Part shown: positions 10,101-19,562 of the stretch, in pieces
Layout of the letters: every line of letters starts with the position of its first letter
Position numbering within the stretch: the first letter of the stretch is position 1
Origin: Minwuia sp.
Lineage (GTDB): Bacteria; Pseudomonadota; Alphaproteobacteria; Minwuiales; Minwuiaceae
Assembly (NCBI GenBank): GCA_029213165.1
Contig: JARGNO010000001.1
Location: 160,095-204,518, forward strand
DNA length: 44,424 nt
Reading direction: 5' to 3'
Program-made: the position numbers and the translations under genes
Notes under the pieces: generated by a model
The model's database searches: none
Told to the model about the DNA's origin: nothing
The model's input: the letters and a program-made list of their open reading frames with translations, nothing else

Positions 10101-11529
10101 CGGCTTCCGGTTCTTCCGCCTTCCCACCCGATGCTTCACCGGCAGGGGTCTCCCCCTCCGGCATGGCATCATCCTTTGCATCGGTCTCGGGCGAAACATC
10201 GCGTTTCGGCTGCAGGCGGCGCACGATCCGGTCCAGCTCGTTGCGGCCATAGTCGCCGACACTCAGGGTCACCCGACCGACACCACGGGCGGCCCGGCCC
10301 GACCCCTGCGTGAAGGCACCGATATTCCGTCCGTAGATCGCCCGTGTGAAATCACTGAAGGAGTGCACGCGCCGCCATTCCACCTGGTCCATCCGGCGTG
10401 CGGTGAACAGGAAGAACGGGCTTGCCACCAGACTGAGGGCGATCACCGCCGTCATCAGCTTCGAACCGAAGGGATCGACCACGCCAGCCGCCAGTCCGGC
10501 GGCCACGAGGACAAAGGAGAACTCGCCGACCTGACCGATGACGGTCCCGGCCAGCCATGCCTTCGGCCAGGGTTCGCCCAGCATGCGCAGGATGGTGATG
10601 TTGGTTGCGGTCTTGGCGAAGGAGATCACCAGCAGCAGGCCGATCACCAGCACGATATTGTCCCAGATGAAGGCCAGGTCGAGCAGCAGGCCGATTGACA
10701 GGAAGAAGACCATCAGCAGCACCGACTGGATCGGCTCCACCGCCGCGATCATCTTGCCACGCTCGATCGTGTTGCCCGCCACCAGCCCGCCGATGAAGGC
10801 CCCATAGGCGGGTGAAAGCCCCACCAGACCGCTGATCGCGGCGAAGACGAAACACATCGCCAGCCCGGACATGGCGGCCAGGTCGTGGTTGTCACTGATC
10901 CAGTGGGCAAAGGGCAGGTGCTCCCGCTTGCGGCGGCTGAGCAGGAAGACGATCCCGGCCAGGATCGAAACGGCGACGATGACCGGAACCAGGGCGCTGG
11001 TCGGGCTGGATCCCTCGTTCCCCATCTCGCTGACGATCAGCAGCATCGGCACCACAGCCAGATCCTGCGCCACCAGGATGCCGACGGCCAGCCGCCCGAC
11101 CTCCGTCCGCAGTTCGCCGATGTCCTCCAGGATCTTGATGGCCACGGCGGTCGAACTGAGGCCCAGGCCAAAGCCTACGATCAGCGACAGCTCGGGCCCC
11201 CAGCCGAACGCCTTGCCGAACATCCAGGCGAAGGCCAGGCCCAGGCCGATCTGCAACCCCGCAATGGTCATGGCCGTGCGCCAGATGCGGCGGAAGTTGC
11301 GCAGCGACAGCTCCATCCCGATCAGGAACAGCAACATCAGCACGCCCAGTTCCGCCACCAGCTGCAGCTCTTCCCCGTCGCCGACAAGTTCCAGCACCGA
11401 CGGGCCCAGCACGACCCCCGCGATGATGTAGCCGACAACGACCGGCTGCTTGATGCGGCTGAGCAGCAGTCCGCACAACAGTGCCGCACCGGCAACGATG
11501 GCCAGGTTGATCAGTTCTTCTTCATGCAT
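10081..11529 (-). CDS. CPA2 family cation:proton antiporter, KefB-like
   Basis: Integral membrane antiporter of 482 residues with about 12-13 hydrophobic segments over residues 1-380, including the CPA2-like [16 protein letters not shown] and [16 protein letters not shown] segments. It would exchange K+ or Na+ for protons across the inner membrane. The C-terminus (about 385-482) is polar and rich in Glu, Gly and Pro and lacks the TrkA_N/RCK nucleotide-binding domain of classical KefB/KefC, so gating by NAD(H) or glutathione is not supported. It is 45 bases downstream of the Lrp-type regulator and overlaps rnhB, so the three may be cotranscribed. Confidence 0.9.
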   Translation of the reverse strand: MHEEELINLAIVAGAALLCGLLLSRIKQPVVVGYIIAGVVLGPSVLELVGDGEELQLVAELGVLMLLFLIGMELSLRNFRRIWRTAMTIAGLQIGLGLAFAWMFGKAFGWGPELSLIVGFGLGLSSTAVAIKILEDIGELRTEVGRLAVGILVAQDLAVVPMLLIVSEMGNEGSSPTSALVPVIVAVSILAGIVFLLSRRKREHLPFAHWISDNHDLAAMSGLAMCFVFAAISGLVGLSPAYGAFIGGLVAGNTIERGKMIAAVEPIQSVLLMVFFLSIGLLLDLAFIWDNIVLVIGLLLVISFAKTATNITILRMLGEPWPKAWLAGTVIGQVGEFSFVLVAAGLAAGVVDPFGSKLMTAVIALSLVASPFFLFTARRMDQVEWRRVHSFSDFTRAIYGRNIGAFTQGSGRAARGVGRVTLSVGDYGRNELDRIVRRLQPKRDVSPETDAKDDAMPEGETPAGEASGGKAEEPEADGRPGT

Positions 11530-11574
11530 GTCCGACCCGTGCTCCGCCGTCAGGGGGCTTCCGAGAATGTCAGG

Positions 11575-12036
11575 TTACGTCACATCGACCGGATAGGCAC
11601 CACCCTCACGGACGCTGCGCAGGACGAAGCCCGATTGCATGCTGGCTACGCCCGGCAGCCGCGAGAGCCGGTTGCGGTGGATACGCTCGAAATCCGCCAC
11701 GTCCCGCGCCGCGACCCGCAGCATGTAATCCGCCGTTCCGGTCATCAGATGACATTCCAGGATCTCGTCCGTATTGGTCACCGCCGCCTCGAAGGCCGTC
11801 AGCGATTCCTCGCTCTGCGACGTCAGGCTGATCTCCACGAACGCCTGGATGGTCAGGCCCAGCGCCATCCGGTCCAGGCGTGCGGCATAGCCGGAGATGA
11901 CACCCGACTTCTCCAGCAGCTTCACCCGTCTGTGGCAGGCGGAGGGGGACAATCCGACAGCATCGGCCAGGTCATTGAGCGACAGGGAGGAGTCCTGTTG
12001 CACACGCTGCAATATGCGCGCGTCAGTCCGATCCAT
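11575..12036 (-). CDS. Lrp/AsnC family transcriptional regulator
   Basis: Regulator of 153 residues: an N-terminal winged helix-turn-helix (RILQRVQQDSSLSLNDLADAVGLSPSACHRRVKLLEKSGVI, residues 7-47) followed by an alpha-beta RAM effector domain with GTADYMLRVAARDVADFE. It is divergent from alanine dehydrogenase, an arrangement seen for AldR/BkdR-like activators that sense amino acids, so its likely job is alanine- or leucine-responsive control of ald. A T-rich palindrome at 12056-12071 in the 140-base gap is a candidate binding site. Confidence 0.94.
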   Translation of the reverse strand: MDRTDARILQRVQQDSSLSLNDLADAVGLSPSACHRRVKLLEKSGVISGYAARLDRMALGLTIQAFVEISLTSQSEESLTAFEAAVTNTDEILECHLMTGTADYMLRVAARDVADFERIHRNRLSRLPGVASMQSGFVLRSVREGGAYPVDVT

Positions 12037-12055
12037 GGAATTTTCTCCACCTTTT

Positions 12056-12071
12056 TTCGATTATCGTCGAA
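12056..12071. promoter_or_regulatory. Candidate Lrp/AsnC operator upstream of ald
   Basis: TTCGA (12056-12060) and TCGAA (12067-12071) form an inverted repeat around ATTATCGT-like sequence in an AT-rich patch just upstream of the regulator start. Lrp-family proteins favour AT-rich palindromic sites in such divergent gaps. The gap 12037-12176 also must hold both promoters. This is a positional inference. Confidence 0.4.
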
Positions 12072-12176
12072 TTCTTTATCACACTAAGCGAAAATCAGGC
12101 AAAGAATCGGAACTCATTCCGGGTGCGGCGGGCGATACTGGGAGATCAGACAAATTCCACGGTTCAGGAGGCTGTG

Positions 12177-13295
12177 ATGCGTGTCGGTACCCCCAGAGAG
12201 ATCAAGAATCACGAGTATCGGGTCGGGCTGACGCCGGAGAGCGTTGCCGAGCTGAAACTGAACGGCCATGAGGTTCTGGTGGAAACCGGTGCCGGCATGG
12301 GCATCGGCGCCACCGATGAGGCCTATGTGCTGGCCGGTGCCGAGATCGCTGCCGAGGCGGCGGAGGTCTTCGCCCGATCCGACATGATCGTGAAGGTGAA
12401 GGAGCCGCAGGCGAACGAGCGCGCGATGCTGCGCCCCGACCAGATCCTCTACACCTACCTGCATCTGGCGCCCGATCCCGACCAGACCCGCGACCTGGTG
12501 AACAGCGGTGCGGTCTGCATCGCCTACGAGACCGTCACCGATCCGACCGGCGGTCTGCCGCTGCTGAAGCCGATGAGCCAGGTTGCCGGCCGCATGTCGG
12601 TCCAGGCTGGTGCCTCGGCGCTGGAGAAAGCCCATGGCGGCCGGGGCGTGCTGCTGGGTGGCGTGCCGGGCGTGGCCCCGGGCAAGGTCGTCATCCTGGG
12701 TGGCGGTGTCGTCGGCTTCAACGCCGCGCAGATGGCCGTCGGCCTGCATGCCGATGTCACGATCATGGACCGCAATCCGGTGGTGCTGGAGAAGCTGGAG
12801 AACCATTTCGAGGCTTCGGCCACGGTGCTCTATTCCACCCGCACGGCGGTCGAGGAACAGGTCGCCGCCGCCGATCTGGTGATTGGCGCCGTGCTGGTGC
12901 CCGGTGCCGCCGCGCCGAAGCTGGTGACGCACCACATGCTGTCCACCATGCAGGACGGGTCGGTGCTGGTCGATGTCGCCATTGACCAGGGCGGCTGCTT
13001 CGAGACCTCCCGCGCCACCACCCACGCGGAGCCGACCTATGTCGTCGGCGGCGTCGTGCACTACTGCGTGGCCAACATGCCGGGCGGGGTTGCGCGAACC
13101 TCCACCTATGCCCTGAACAACGTCACCCTGCAGCACGCCATCGCCATCGCCAACAAGGGCTGGAAGGGCGCGCTGTCCGCCAATCCGCACCTGAAGAACG
13201 GGCTGAATGTCTGGAACGGCAAGGTCACCTACGAGGCCGTGGCCAGGGATCTGGGCTATGACTACGTGTCCGCTGACGAGGCCCTGAAGGGCTGA
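12177..13295 (+). CDS. ald: Alanine dehydrogenase
   Basis: NAD-dependent enzyme of 372 residues that interconverts L-alanine and pyruvate plus ammonia; the length equals that of the family. Residues known to matter in Ald are all present at the expected positions: Arg15, Lys75, His96 and Asp270 (numbering that matches the mycobacterial enzyme). The Rossmann motif is [15 protein letters not shown] at about 178-192. The ATG at 12177 has a strong AGGAGG five bases upstream. It is divergent from an Lrp/AsnC regulator, so alanine-inducible expression is likely. It would feed alanine into pyruvate or assimilate ammonia. Confidence 0.97.
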   Translation: MRVGTPREIKNHEYRVGLTPESVAELKLNGHEVLVETGAGMGIGATDEAYVLAGAEIAAEAAEVFARSDMIVKVKEPQANERAMLRPDQILYTYLHLAPDPDQTRDLVNSGAVCIAYETVTDPTGGLPLLKPMSQVAGRMSVQAGASALEKAHGGRGVLLGGVPGVAPGKVVILGGGVVGFNAAQMAVGLHADVTIMDRNPVVLEKLENHFEASATVLYSTRTAVEEQVAAADLVIGAVLVPGAAAPKLVTHHMLSTMQDGSVLVDVAIDQGGCFETSRATTHAEPTYVVGGVVHYCVANMPGGVARTSTYALNNVTLQHAIAIANKGWKGALSANPHLKNGLNVWNGKVTYEAVARDLGYDYVSADEALKG

Positions 13296-13351
13296 ACCCT
13301 TGCCGGAAGCCGATTGCCAGCCAGTGCTTGCGACAAACTTCCCTGTTCATC

Positions 13352-13394
13352 CCTGCGCCTGTCTGCCCATCTAATGGGAACTGACAGGCGCAGG
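13352..13394 (+). other. Long hairpin in the leader of the TetR-like gene
   Basis: Perfect 12-bp arms CCTGCGCCTGTC (13352-13363) and GACAGGCGCAGG (13383-13394) enclose an inner 5-bp stem CCCAT (13366-13370)/ATGGG (13374-13378). The right arm ends inside the AGGAGG ribosome site at 13392-13397 of the next gene. As DNA it could be an operator; as RNA it could partly hide the ribosome site or end ald transcripts, although no T-run follows. Confidence 0.65.
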
Positions 13395-13406
13395 AGGACA
13401 GTGGTC

Positions 13407-14048
13407 ATGCCACGCAAGAAGGATCCGGTCGGCCCGATCATCGACGCAACGATGCAACTCGCCGCGCTGGGCGGCTGGCGCAATGTCACGCTGTATGACA
13501 TTGCCCGGGAATCGGGCATGGATGTCGCGGATGTTGTCGCCGCGGTGGGCAGCCGCAACGGGATCATCAGCGAGATCGCGGCCCGCGCCGATGCAGTCAT
13601 GCTGTCCGCGGTGGATGACGACTGGCCCGATGAGGCCATTCGCGACCGCCTGTTCACACTGCTGATCGCCCGTTTCGACTACCTGAAGCCCCATCGCGAG
13701 GGACTGCGCGCGGTGCTGGCAAGTCTGCCGGGTGATCCCATGAGCGCGGTGGCACTGATGGCCGGACCGGGGCAGCGGGCAATGCGCCTGGCACTGGAAT
13801 CCGCTGGTGTTTCAACCGGTGGCATTGCCGGCGCGCTGCGCATGAAGGCCCTGGGACTGGCCTATGCCCGGACCTTCCGCACCTTCCTGAACGACGACAG
13901 CGCCGACCTGGCAAAGACCATGGCCGCGCTGGACAAGGCCCTGTCGGGCCTTGACCGTCTTGCCGGGCGGTTCCGGCGCGGGCGCTCTCCCTTCTCGGAC
14001 AATGAAATCGCAGGGCAGGCTGCTGACGCCAGACCGGCAACGGGCTGA
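13407..14048 (+). CDS. TetR-like transcriptional regulator
   Basis: Protein of 213 residues whose N-terminus resembles a TetR DNA-binding domain: PIIDATMQLAALGGWRNVTLYDIARESGMDVADVVAAVGSRNGIISEI at about residues 9-56. The rest is helical with no recognised effector features. ATG at 13407 with AGGAGG at 13392-13397 is preferred to the GTG at 13401, which is too close to that site. A large inverted repeat immediately upstream could be its own operator. The target is unknown; ald upstream and the thiolase-like pair downstream are candidates. Confidence 0.75.
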   Translation: MPRKKDPVGPIIDATMQLAALGGWRNVTLYDIARESGMDVADVVAAVGSRNGIISEIAARADAVMLSAVDDDWPDEAIRDRLFTLLIARFDYLKPHREGLRAVLASLPGDPMSAVALMAGPGQRAMRLALESAGVSTGGIAGALRMKALGLAYARTFRTFLNDDSADLAKTMAALDKALSGLDRLAGRFRRGRSPFSDNEIAGQAADARPATG

Positions 14049-14155
14049 CCCGTCCGGTCCCTGACCGCGCTGCTGACCTGCGTGCAGCACAATGCACGGG
14101 CGCGGGCCGCATGTATGATGCAGGCGGGACCGGAACTGGGGGAGGATGATCAGGC

Positions 14156-15331
14156 ATGGCCTCATCAGCACGCGCGCCACATATCGTCGGTGTCGGCCAG
14201 AGCGCCTATACGCGCTGGGGCGGCATCCAGAACCGCAGCCAGTTCCAGATCACGGCGGAGGCCATCGTGGCCGCCGCCCGTGATGCGGGACTGCCGGTCA
14301 GTGCCATCGACGGGCTGACATCCTTTTCCAATGACAGCAACGAAGGCCCCGTCATGCAGGCCGCGCTGGGCATCCCCGAACTGCGCTGGTCGGCCATGGT
14401 CTGGGGCGGCGGCGGTGGCGGATCCTGCGGTGCGGTCTCCCTGGCCTGCGCGGCCATCGAGTCCGGTCAGGCGGAGGTCGTCGTTGCCTACCGGGGTCTC
14501 TGCCAGGGCCAGGGCCGCCGCTTCGGCCGCGCGGCCCCGACGCGCACGCACGGCAGCTACATTGCCCCCTTCGGCCTGTTCGCGCCGCCGCAGATGCTGG
14601 CGCTGATGGTGCAGCGTTTCATGCACCTCTATCCGATCACGGAGGATCATCTGGCGGAGGTGGCGCTGTCGTTCCGCGCCAATGCCAACCGCAACCCGCG
14701 CGCCGTGATGGGGGACCGGACCCTGACGAAGGAACAGTATCTGGCGTCCCGCTGGATCGCGGAGCCGCTGCGCCTCTATGACTGCTGCCTGGAAACAGAC
14801 GGTGCCGCCGCTGTCATCATCACCACGGCGGAACGCGCCCGCGACCTGGCGCAACAGCAGGTGGAGGTGCTGGCCAGCGCCCATGGCGGCGGCGCGGGCT
14901 GGAGCACCGGCCCGCTGGGCAGCCAGAACATGCCCGATGACACCTACGCCAGCACCAACAACCGCCGCCTCGCGGGCGAACTCTTCGCGAAGGCCGGTCT
15001 GACCCCGGATGACATCGATGTGGCCCAGATCTACGACCATTTCTCCGGCATGGTGCTGATGGCGCTGGAGGATTTCGGATTCTGCGGACCTGGGGAAAGC
15101 GGTGCCTTCGTGGCCGAAGGCAACATTCGCCATGACGGCGGCAGCCTGCCGTTGAACACCTCCGGCGGCCAGCTCTCCGAGGCCTATGTCCATGGTGTCA
15201 ATCTGATCATCGAGGGCGTGCGCCAGATGCGCGGCACCTCGACCGCGCAGGTCGCGGACGCAAGCACCTGCCTGGTGACGGGCGGCCTTGGCGTCGCGCC
15301 GACCAGCGCCATCCTGCTGGGGAGGAACTGA
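14156..15331 (+). CDS. Thiolase-like protein of the SCP2/lipid-transfer branch
   Basis: Protein of 391 residues with the thiolase fold, of the branch that pairs with DUF35 proteins. Cys91 in GGSCGAV lies where the nucleophile of thiolases sits, but the surrounding canonical motif is altered, and the C-terminal GHP motif is replaced by SEAYVHG. Tyr293 (AQIYDHFSG) and Tyr344 (EAYVHG) correspond to tyrosines I recall as catalytic in the steroid side-chain aldolase Ltp2. It may therefore be a thiolase or a retro-aldolase acting on an acyl-CoA. It overlaps the DUF35 gene by one base, so the two proteins very likely form a complex. Confidence 0.85.
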   Translation: MASSARAPHIVGVGQSAYTRWGGIQNRSQFQITAEAIVAAARDAGLPVSAIDGLTSFSNDSNEGPVMQAALGIPELRWSAMVWGGGGGGSCGAVSLACAAIESGQAEVVVAYRGLCQGQGRRFGRAAPTRTHGSYIAPFGLFAPPQMLALMVQRFMHLYPITEDHLAEVALSFRANANRNPRAVMGDRTLTKEQYLASRWIAEPLRLYDCCLETDGAAAVIITTAERARDLAQQQVEVLASAHGGGAGWSTGPLGSQNMPDDTYASTNNRRLAGELFAKAGLTPDDIDVAQIYDHFSGMVLMALEDFGFCGPGESGAFVAEGNIRHDGGSLPLNTSGGQLSEAYVHGVNLIIEGVRQMRGTSTAQVADASTCLVTGGLGVAPTSAILLGRN

Positions 15332-15750
15332 TGGCCCTGTTTCCAGAGACCATGCCACGACCGGAACCGGACATGGATGATGCGCCGTTCTGGTCAGCCT
15401 GCGCCGAACAGCGGCTGCAGTTCCAGTCCTGCGCCGTCTGCGGTCTGTTGCGCCACCCCCCTGCCCCGATCTGCGCTGGCTGCCATTCAACCGAAGTGGC
15501 CTGGGTAACGGCGCCGGAGGAGGCAGAGGTCTTTTCCTTCACCGTCATCCACCATGCCAGTCATGCGGCGGTGGCGGACAACCTGCCCTATGTCGTGGGT
15601 CTGGTGACCTTTCCGAACCTGCCGGGGGTCAAGCTGGTCACCAACATCACGGAGATTCCGCCATCGGAGGTGCGGATCGGCATGCGGCTCACCCTCTGGT
15701 GGGACGACATCGGTGAGGGCATGCACCTGCCCCGCTTCCGCCCCGCCTGA
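15331..15750 (+). CDS. DUF35 zinc-ribbon/OB-fold protein, partner of thiolase-like protein
   Basis: Protein of 139 residues: a rubredoxin-like zinc ribbon with CxxC pairs (CAVC and CAGC, about residues 32-50) followed by an OB-fold domain that binds acyl-CoA in relatives. Such proteins act as obligate partners of SCP2-type thiolases, HMG-CoA synthases and Ltp2-like aldolases, shaping the CoA site. Its ATG shares a base with the upstream stop (TGATG), indicating coupled translation. It converges on the TRAP permease gene. Confidence 0.9.
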   Translation: MALFPETMPRPEPDMDDAPFWSACAEQRLQFQSCAVCGLLRHPPAPICAGCHSTEVAWVTAPEEAEVFSFTVIHHASHAAVADNLPYVVGLVTFPNLPGVKLVTNITEIPPSEVRIGMRLTLWWDDIGEGMHLPRFRPA

Positions 15751-15804
15751 GGCAGGGGGAAAGGGGTGGTGCTGTCAGCGGACCACGGAACGGGCCCGCT
15801 GCGA

Positions 15805-18459
15805 TCAGAAGTTCAGCGAGATATCCCGATGACTGGAGCTGCAGGCCGCGACGAACAGGGCCTGATCGCGTGACAGCCTGCTTTGCATGCGGGCACCCAG
15901 GGTATCCCGGATTGCGTCCAGATAGGCTTCAACCTCCGTCTTCAGGGTCGATGCGGCGGCTCCGCGCCAGGACTGCTGGGCCTCGAACTCGATGATCGCA
16001 TCCTCATACTCGTCCAGTGCCTTGGTCCGGTCTGTCCCGGATTTCTTCAGCCCGCGACGCGCCTTGCCAAGGGCCTTCCTGACTTCATCGGCACCCTCGA
16101 CTTCCCTGAACGCGCGCTCGATTTCCTGAACCGCAGTGGTGGCGTCCTTTTCGGAAGCATTCTCGATCACCGACCGCAAGCCACGCAGGTCGCTTTCCAG
16201 CGCGGCAAAGGCGTCATTGCCATTCAGGACAGCAAGCACCATCGCCGGCCCCTCGTAGGAATTGTCGGCGGCGCGCTGATAGCTCGTCCTGGCCTTCGCC
16301 TCCGCCTTGGTCAAGGCGCTGAAGGTCTGATAGGTGTCGGTCCAGGTTGCCGGTATCTCGCCACGCAGTTCGTCGATCCGGTCCAGATGCGCCTGCATCT
16401 CAGCCTCCAGTCCGGGCTTCTCATCAAGTTGGCCTTCCTGCAGACGGCTGATACGGGTCTTCAGCACATCAGCCTCTTCCTGTTCCTTGCGGATTTCCTT
16501 CTCCAGACGACGCACGATCCGCAATTCCGGACGGTAGGCGCCGGAGGCCGCCTCCACCGCATCACCTGCGACGACCGTCTCCTTCAACGACGCAATGGCG
16601 TTCTGCGCGTTCTCGAAACCCTTGCCGAGATCCTTCGCCAGATCCTTTGGCAGAGCCGACAGGTCAAGGCCGCGTGCCCGGGCAATGGCGGCGGTTATGG
16701 CACCGCCGTCTTCGGCCAGCCGCGTATCCACATATTCCTCAAGGCAGAACTGGAGCTTCGGATTCCTGGGTGGCGGCGAGGTATCGGAAAGGAAGCTGAC
16801 CCGGTTCGGCAGGTAATTCACCAGCTCCGGCACCGCACCCATGATGCCCAGGGCCAGCAACTGCAGACTGATGAAGGCAACCACGCCCCGGTACATCTGC
16901 ACGGTGCGCACAACCGCCGGCGCGACGCCACGCAGGTAGAACAGTGCGAAACCGAACGGCGGTGTCAGGAACGAGGTCTGGATGTTCAGGCCGATCATCA
17001 CGCCGAGCCAGACCGCCGTGATGTTGGCAGACGGATCGGCCAGCAGGATCGGCGCGACGATGGGGACCACGACCACGGCGATCTCGATGAAATCGAGGAA
17101 GAAGCCAAGGATGAAGATCACCAGCATGACGATGACGAACTGGGTCCAGAAGCCGCCCGGCAGTGAATTCAGGAACTCCCGTACCAGTTCCTCGCCACCG
17201 AAGGCGCGGAAGGCGGCGGTCAGCATTGCCGCACCCAGCAGGATGATGAACACCAGCGAAGTGGTCTTCGCGGTCTCCAGCATCACACTCTGCAGCGTGC
17301 GGTCGATCTTCAGCACCCGCCAGCCGCTCCAGCCCAGTGAAATGACCAGCAGCACGGCGGCGATCGCACCGACGGCGATGCCGATCTCATCCTCCGCGCT
17401 GTCGATGGACTTGATGTTCATGTCGAAGGAAGTCAGCGCGACACCGATCAACACCAGCGCCACGATCGCCATGATCGCAGGCAGATAGGTCGAGGCGCGG
17501 CCTTCCGTCAGGCGATAGCCGCCCATGATCAGGGCACCGGCGGCGCCAATGGCACCCGCCTGATTCACCGTGGCGATACCCGCGATGATCGAGCCCAGCA
17601 CCAGAAAGATCAGCGCCAGAGGCGGCACCAGCGTCAGCACGACATTCCGCCAGAACACGCCGTCGAACTTGCCGTCGAAGCGCACTGCGGGAGCCGCACT
17701 GGGGCGTATCGTGGCGTAGATCAGGATGTAGAGCATGTAGAGACCGACCAGCACCATGCCCGGAATGAAGGCGCCGAGGAACATCTCACCCGCGCTGGTG
17801 GAGGCCACGTCGAACACCGACGGCATGCTCAGCTCGCCGGTCGCTTCCTTGTAGAGTGCCTTCCGCGCCGTGCCTGCCTGATCGGTGGCGGATGCCAGCT
17901 GGTCGGCCAGGATGATCAGCACGATGGAGGGCGGAATGATCTGTCCCAGTGTACCGGACGCCGCGATGGTGCCGGTGGCCAGCGAAGGCGAGTAGTTGTT
18001 GCGCAGCATGGCAGGCAGGGAGATCAGGCCCATGGCCACGACGGTCGCGCCGACGATGCCGGTGGTGGCCGCAAGCAGCGCGCCGACGAAGACCACGGAA
18101 ATGCCGAGGCCGCCCGGCACGGGGCCGAACAGTTGTGCCATGGTCACCAGCAGGTCCTCGGCGATCTTCGACCGCTGCAGCATGATGCCCATGAAGATGA
18201 ACAGCGGGATCGCGATCAGTGTATCGCGCTCGACCTCCCAGTAGACTCCGCGCAGGTTGGTGACGCCCGCCGACAGCCATTGCGACGGGCCACCGGAATG
18301 GAAATAGGCGTCAACGCTGTCGGCGAAGAGGTAGCCGGAACCAGCCGCCAGCGCGATCGAGATGATCGCCGCTCCAGGCAGCGCAAATGCAACCGGATAG
18401 CCCGAGCCAAGCGCGAACGCCATGATCAGGACCAGCACTGCGAGAAAGAATAGCTCCAT
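15805..18459 (-). CDS. TRAP transporter large permease (DctM) with long C-terminal extension
   Basis: Membrane permease of 884 residues, about twice the usual DctM length. Residues 1-545 hold the DctM core (FALPGAAIISIAL, PLFIFMGIMLQRS, GTIAASGTLGQIIPPSIVLIILAD, FLTPPFGFALFYLRGVAP), enlarged by a roughly 65-residue insert with two extra hydrophobic segments near 315-380. Residues 550-884 form a soluble, helix-rich tail: a highly charged probable coiled coil at about 640-700 (RRLEKEIRKEQEEADVL) and further helical stretches at 720-830. The tail is in frame, with no sign of a frameshift. It starts nine bases after dctQ, so the P-Q-M order is complete. The role of the tail is unknown; docking of a partner or oligomerisation are possible. 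Confidence 0.9.
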   Translation of the reverse strand: MELFFLAVLVLIMAFALGSGYPVAFALPGAAIISIALAAGSGYLFADSVDAYFHSGGPSQWLSAGVTNLRGVYWEVERDTLIAIPLFIFMGIMLQRSKIAEDLLVTMAQLFGPVPGGLGISVVFVGALLAATTGIVGATVVAMGLISLPAMLRNNYSPSLATGTIAASGTLGQIIPPSIVLIILADQLASATDQAGTARKALYKEATGELSMPSVFDVASTSAGEMFLGAFIPGMVLVGLYMLYILIYATIRPSAAPAVRFDGKFDGVFWRNVVLTLVPPLALIFLVLGSIIAGIATVNQAGAIGAAGALIMGGYRLTEGRASTYLPAIMAIVALVLIGVALTSFDMNIKSIDSAEDEIGIAVGAIAAVLLVISLGWSGWRVLKIDRTLQSVMLETAKTTSLVFIILLGAAMLTAAFRAFGGEELVREFLNSLPGGFWTQFVIVMLVIFILGFFLDFIEIAVVVVPIVAPILLADPSANITAVWLGVMIGLNIQTSFLTPPFGFALFYLRGVAPAVVRTVQMYRGVVAFISLQLLALGIMGAVPELVNYLPNRVSFLSDTSPPPRNPKLQFCLEEYVDTRLAEDGGAITAAIARARGLDLSALPKDLAKDLGKGFENAQNAIASLKETVVAGDAVEAASGAYRPELRIVRRLEKEIRKEQEEADVLKTRISRLQEGQLDEKPGLEAEMQAHLDRIDELRGEIPATWTDTYQTFSALTKAEAKARTSYQRAADNSYEGPAMVLAVLNGNDAFAALESDLRGLRSVIENASEKDATTAVQEIERAFREVEGADEVRKALGKARRGLKKSGTDRTKALDEYEDAIIEFEAQQSWRGAAASTLKTEVEAYLDAIRDTLGARMQSRLSRDQALFVAACSSSHRDISLNF

Positions 18460-18468
18460 GACCCGACC

Positions 18469-19479
18469 TCAATGCGCGACGGGCTGATGTTCACGGTGCC
18501 CGGGTTCATCCCGGATATCCGCAATAGCCTCGAAGAAGTAGCTGACAAACTGGATCAGCATCGTGATGGCGAAGATGCCGATGAACCCGGCCATCTGATA
18601 CTTGATGAACATGCCGACGGAGCCGGTCTGTGAAATCTCGAAGTTCGCTATGGGTCCATTGATGATCGACTGCTGGCCGTCGAAGCCGATGTAGATGATG
18701 ACCCACATGGTGGAGGCGCCGAGCAGGATCGACCCCAGGGCATTGACGTAGCCACGGGTGCGACGGCCGAACCCGGCATAGAGCACATCGACGCGGACAT
18801 GCCCCTCGTCGAACAGTGTGAAGGCGGAGGCGAACAGGAACAGTGCCGCATACCAGTACCGCACCAGGTCACCCATCAGGGCCTGCTCATAGGAGAAGAC
18901 GAAGCGGGTGATGACGATCAGCAACTCCGCACCCACGATCAGCAGTGCCAGCCAGGTGAAGCCGAGTGTGCGGGTGAAGGCGGCAATGACGAAGGCGATC
19001 GCGATCAGCGGCATGTGAATCCACGGACCTACGAAATGCGCCCGGCTCAGCGCCCGGACCGAGTCTTCTCCCATGAAGTCCTGCAGCAGGTTCTCGACCC
19101 GCATGAACGCGATCACGGAATCGGCGATACCAACCAGAACCACCATCCAGAAGAAGCCGCGAATGACATAGAGATTGAAGTGATGGATGCGGTGCGCTTC
19201 CCAGCGCAGCGCGCAGTCCGATGTGCGTTGCACGAAAAGGACGCTCACGGCGATCGCGGCTGCATAGAGCAGCACCTGCACCCAGGCCAGGCCGCCACCG
19301 CCCTCGGAGAATGCCGCCGAGAAGCCGGGGAAACCGAAACTGACGATCAGCACGTTCTCGGCAATGAATGCGACGAGCAGCGACAGCATGGACCAGCCCA
19401 CTATCCGGACCAGGGGTGCGGGTCGACCGTAACGCGGAATCTCCGCCTGCATCTCTGCTGTCACGCTGCTGTCAGTCAT
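18469..19479 (-). CDS. TRAP transporter small permease (DctQ)
   Basis: Small membrane subunit of 336 residues, longer than the usual 160-220. Several hydrophobic segments are spread over the chain; the C-terminal part (YWYAALFLFASAFTLFDEGHVRVDVLYAGFGRRTRGYVNALGS) is the recognisable DctQ region. The N-terminal half adds extra membrane segments, a pattern found in the large TRAP systems linked to TakP-like binding proteins. ATG at 19479 is chosen over an upstream start for its AGGATTG ribosome site. A terminator hairpin separates it from the dctP gene upstream. Confidence 0.9.
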   Translation of the reverse strand: MTDSSVTAEMQAEIPRYGRPAPLVRIVGWSMLSLLVAFIAENVLIVSFGFPGFSAAFSEGGGGLAWVQVLLYAAAIAVSVLFVQRTSDCALRWEAHRIHHFNLYVIRGFFWMVVLVGIADSVIAFMRVENLLQDFMGEDSVRALSRAHFVGPWIHMPLIAIAFVIAAFTRTLGFTWLALLIVGAELLIVITRFVFSYEQALMGDLVRYWYAALFLFASAFTLFDEGHVRVDVLYAGFGRRTRGYVNALGSILLGASTMWVIIYIGFDGQQSIINGPIANFEISQTGSVGMFIKYQMAGFIGIFAITMLIQFVSYFFEAIADIRDEPGHREHQPVAH

Positions 19480-19562
19480 CTGCAATCCTGTCGATTGGAT
19501 GGCGCCGGGTGCGCAGATGGACGACCTGATGGCGTCATCGCACACCGGCGGGGCCAGAACGG

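Noticed and set aside
15805-16830. DctM extension as a frameshift fusion with a neighbouring gene
   Set aside because: No stop, start or ribosome site breaks the frame, and no separate gene homologue is recognised.
15883-17166. Forward frame opposite the DctM C-terminal extension
   Set aside because: Considered because the extension is unusual, but the reverse frame is continuous with DctM and has coherent coiled-coil sequence, whereas the forward frame is low quality.
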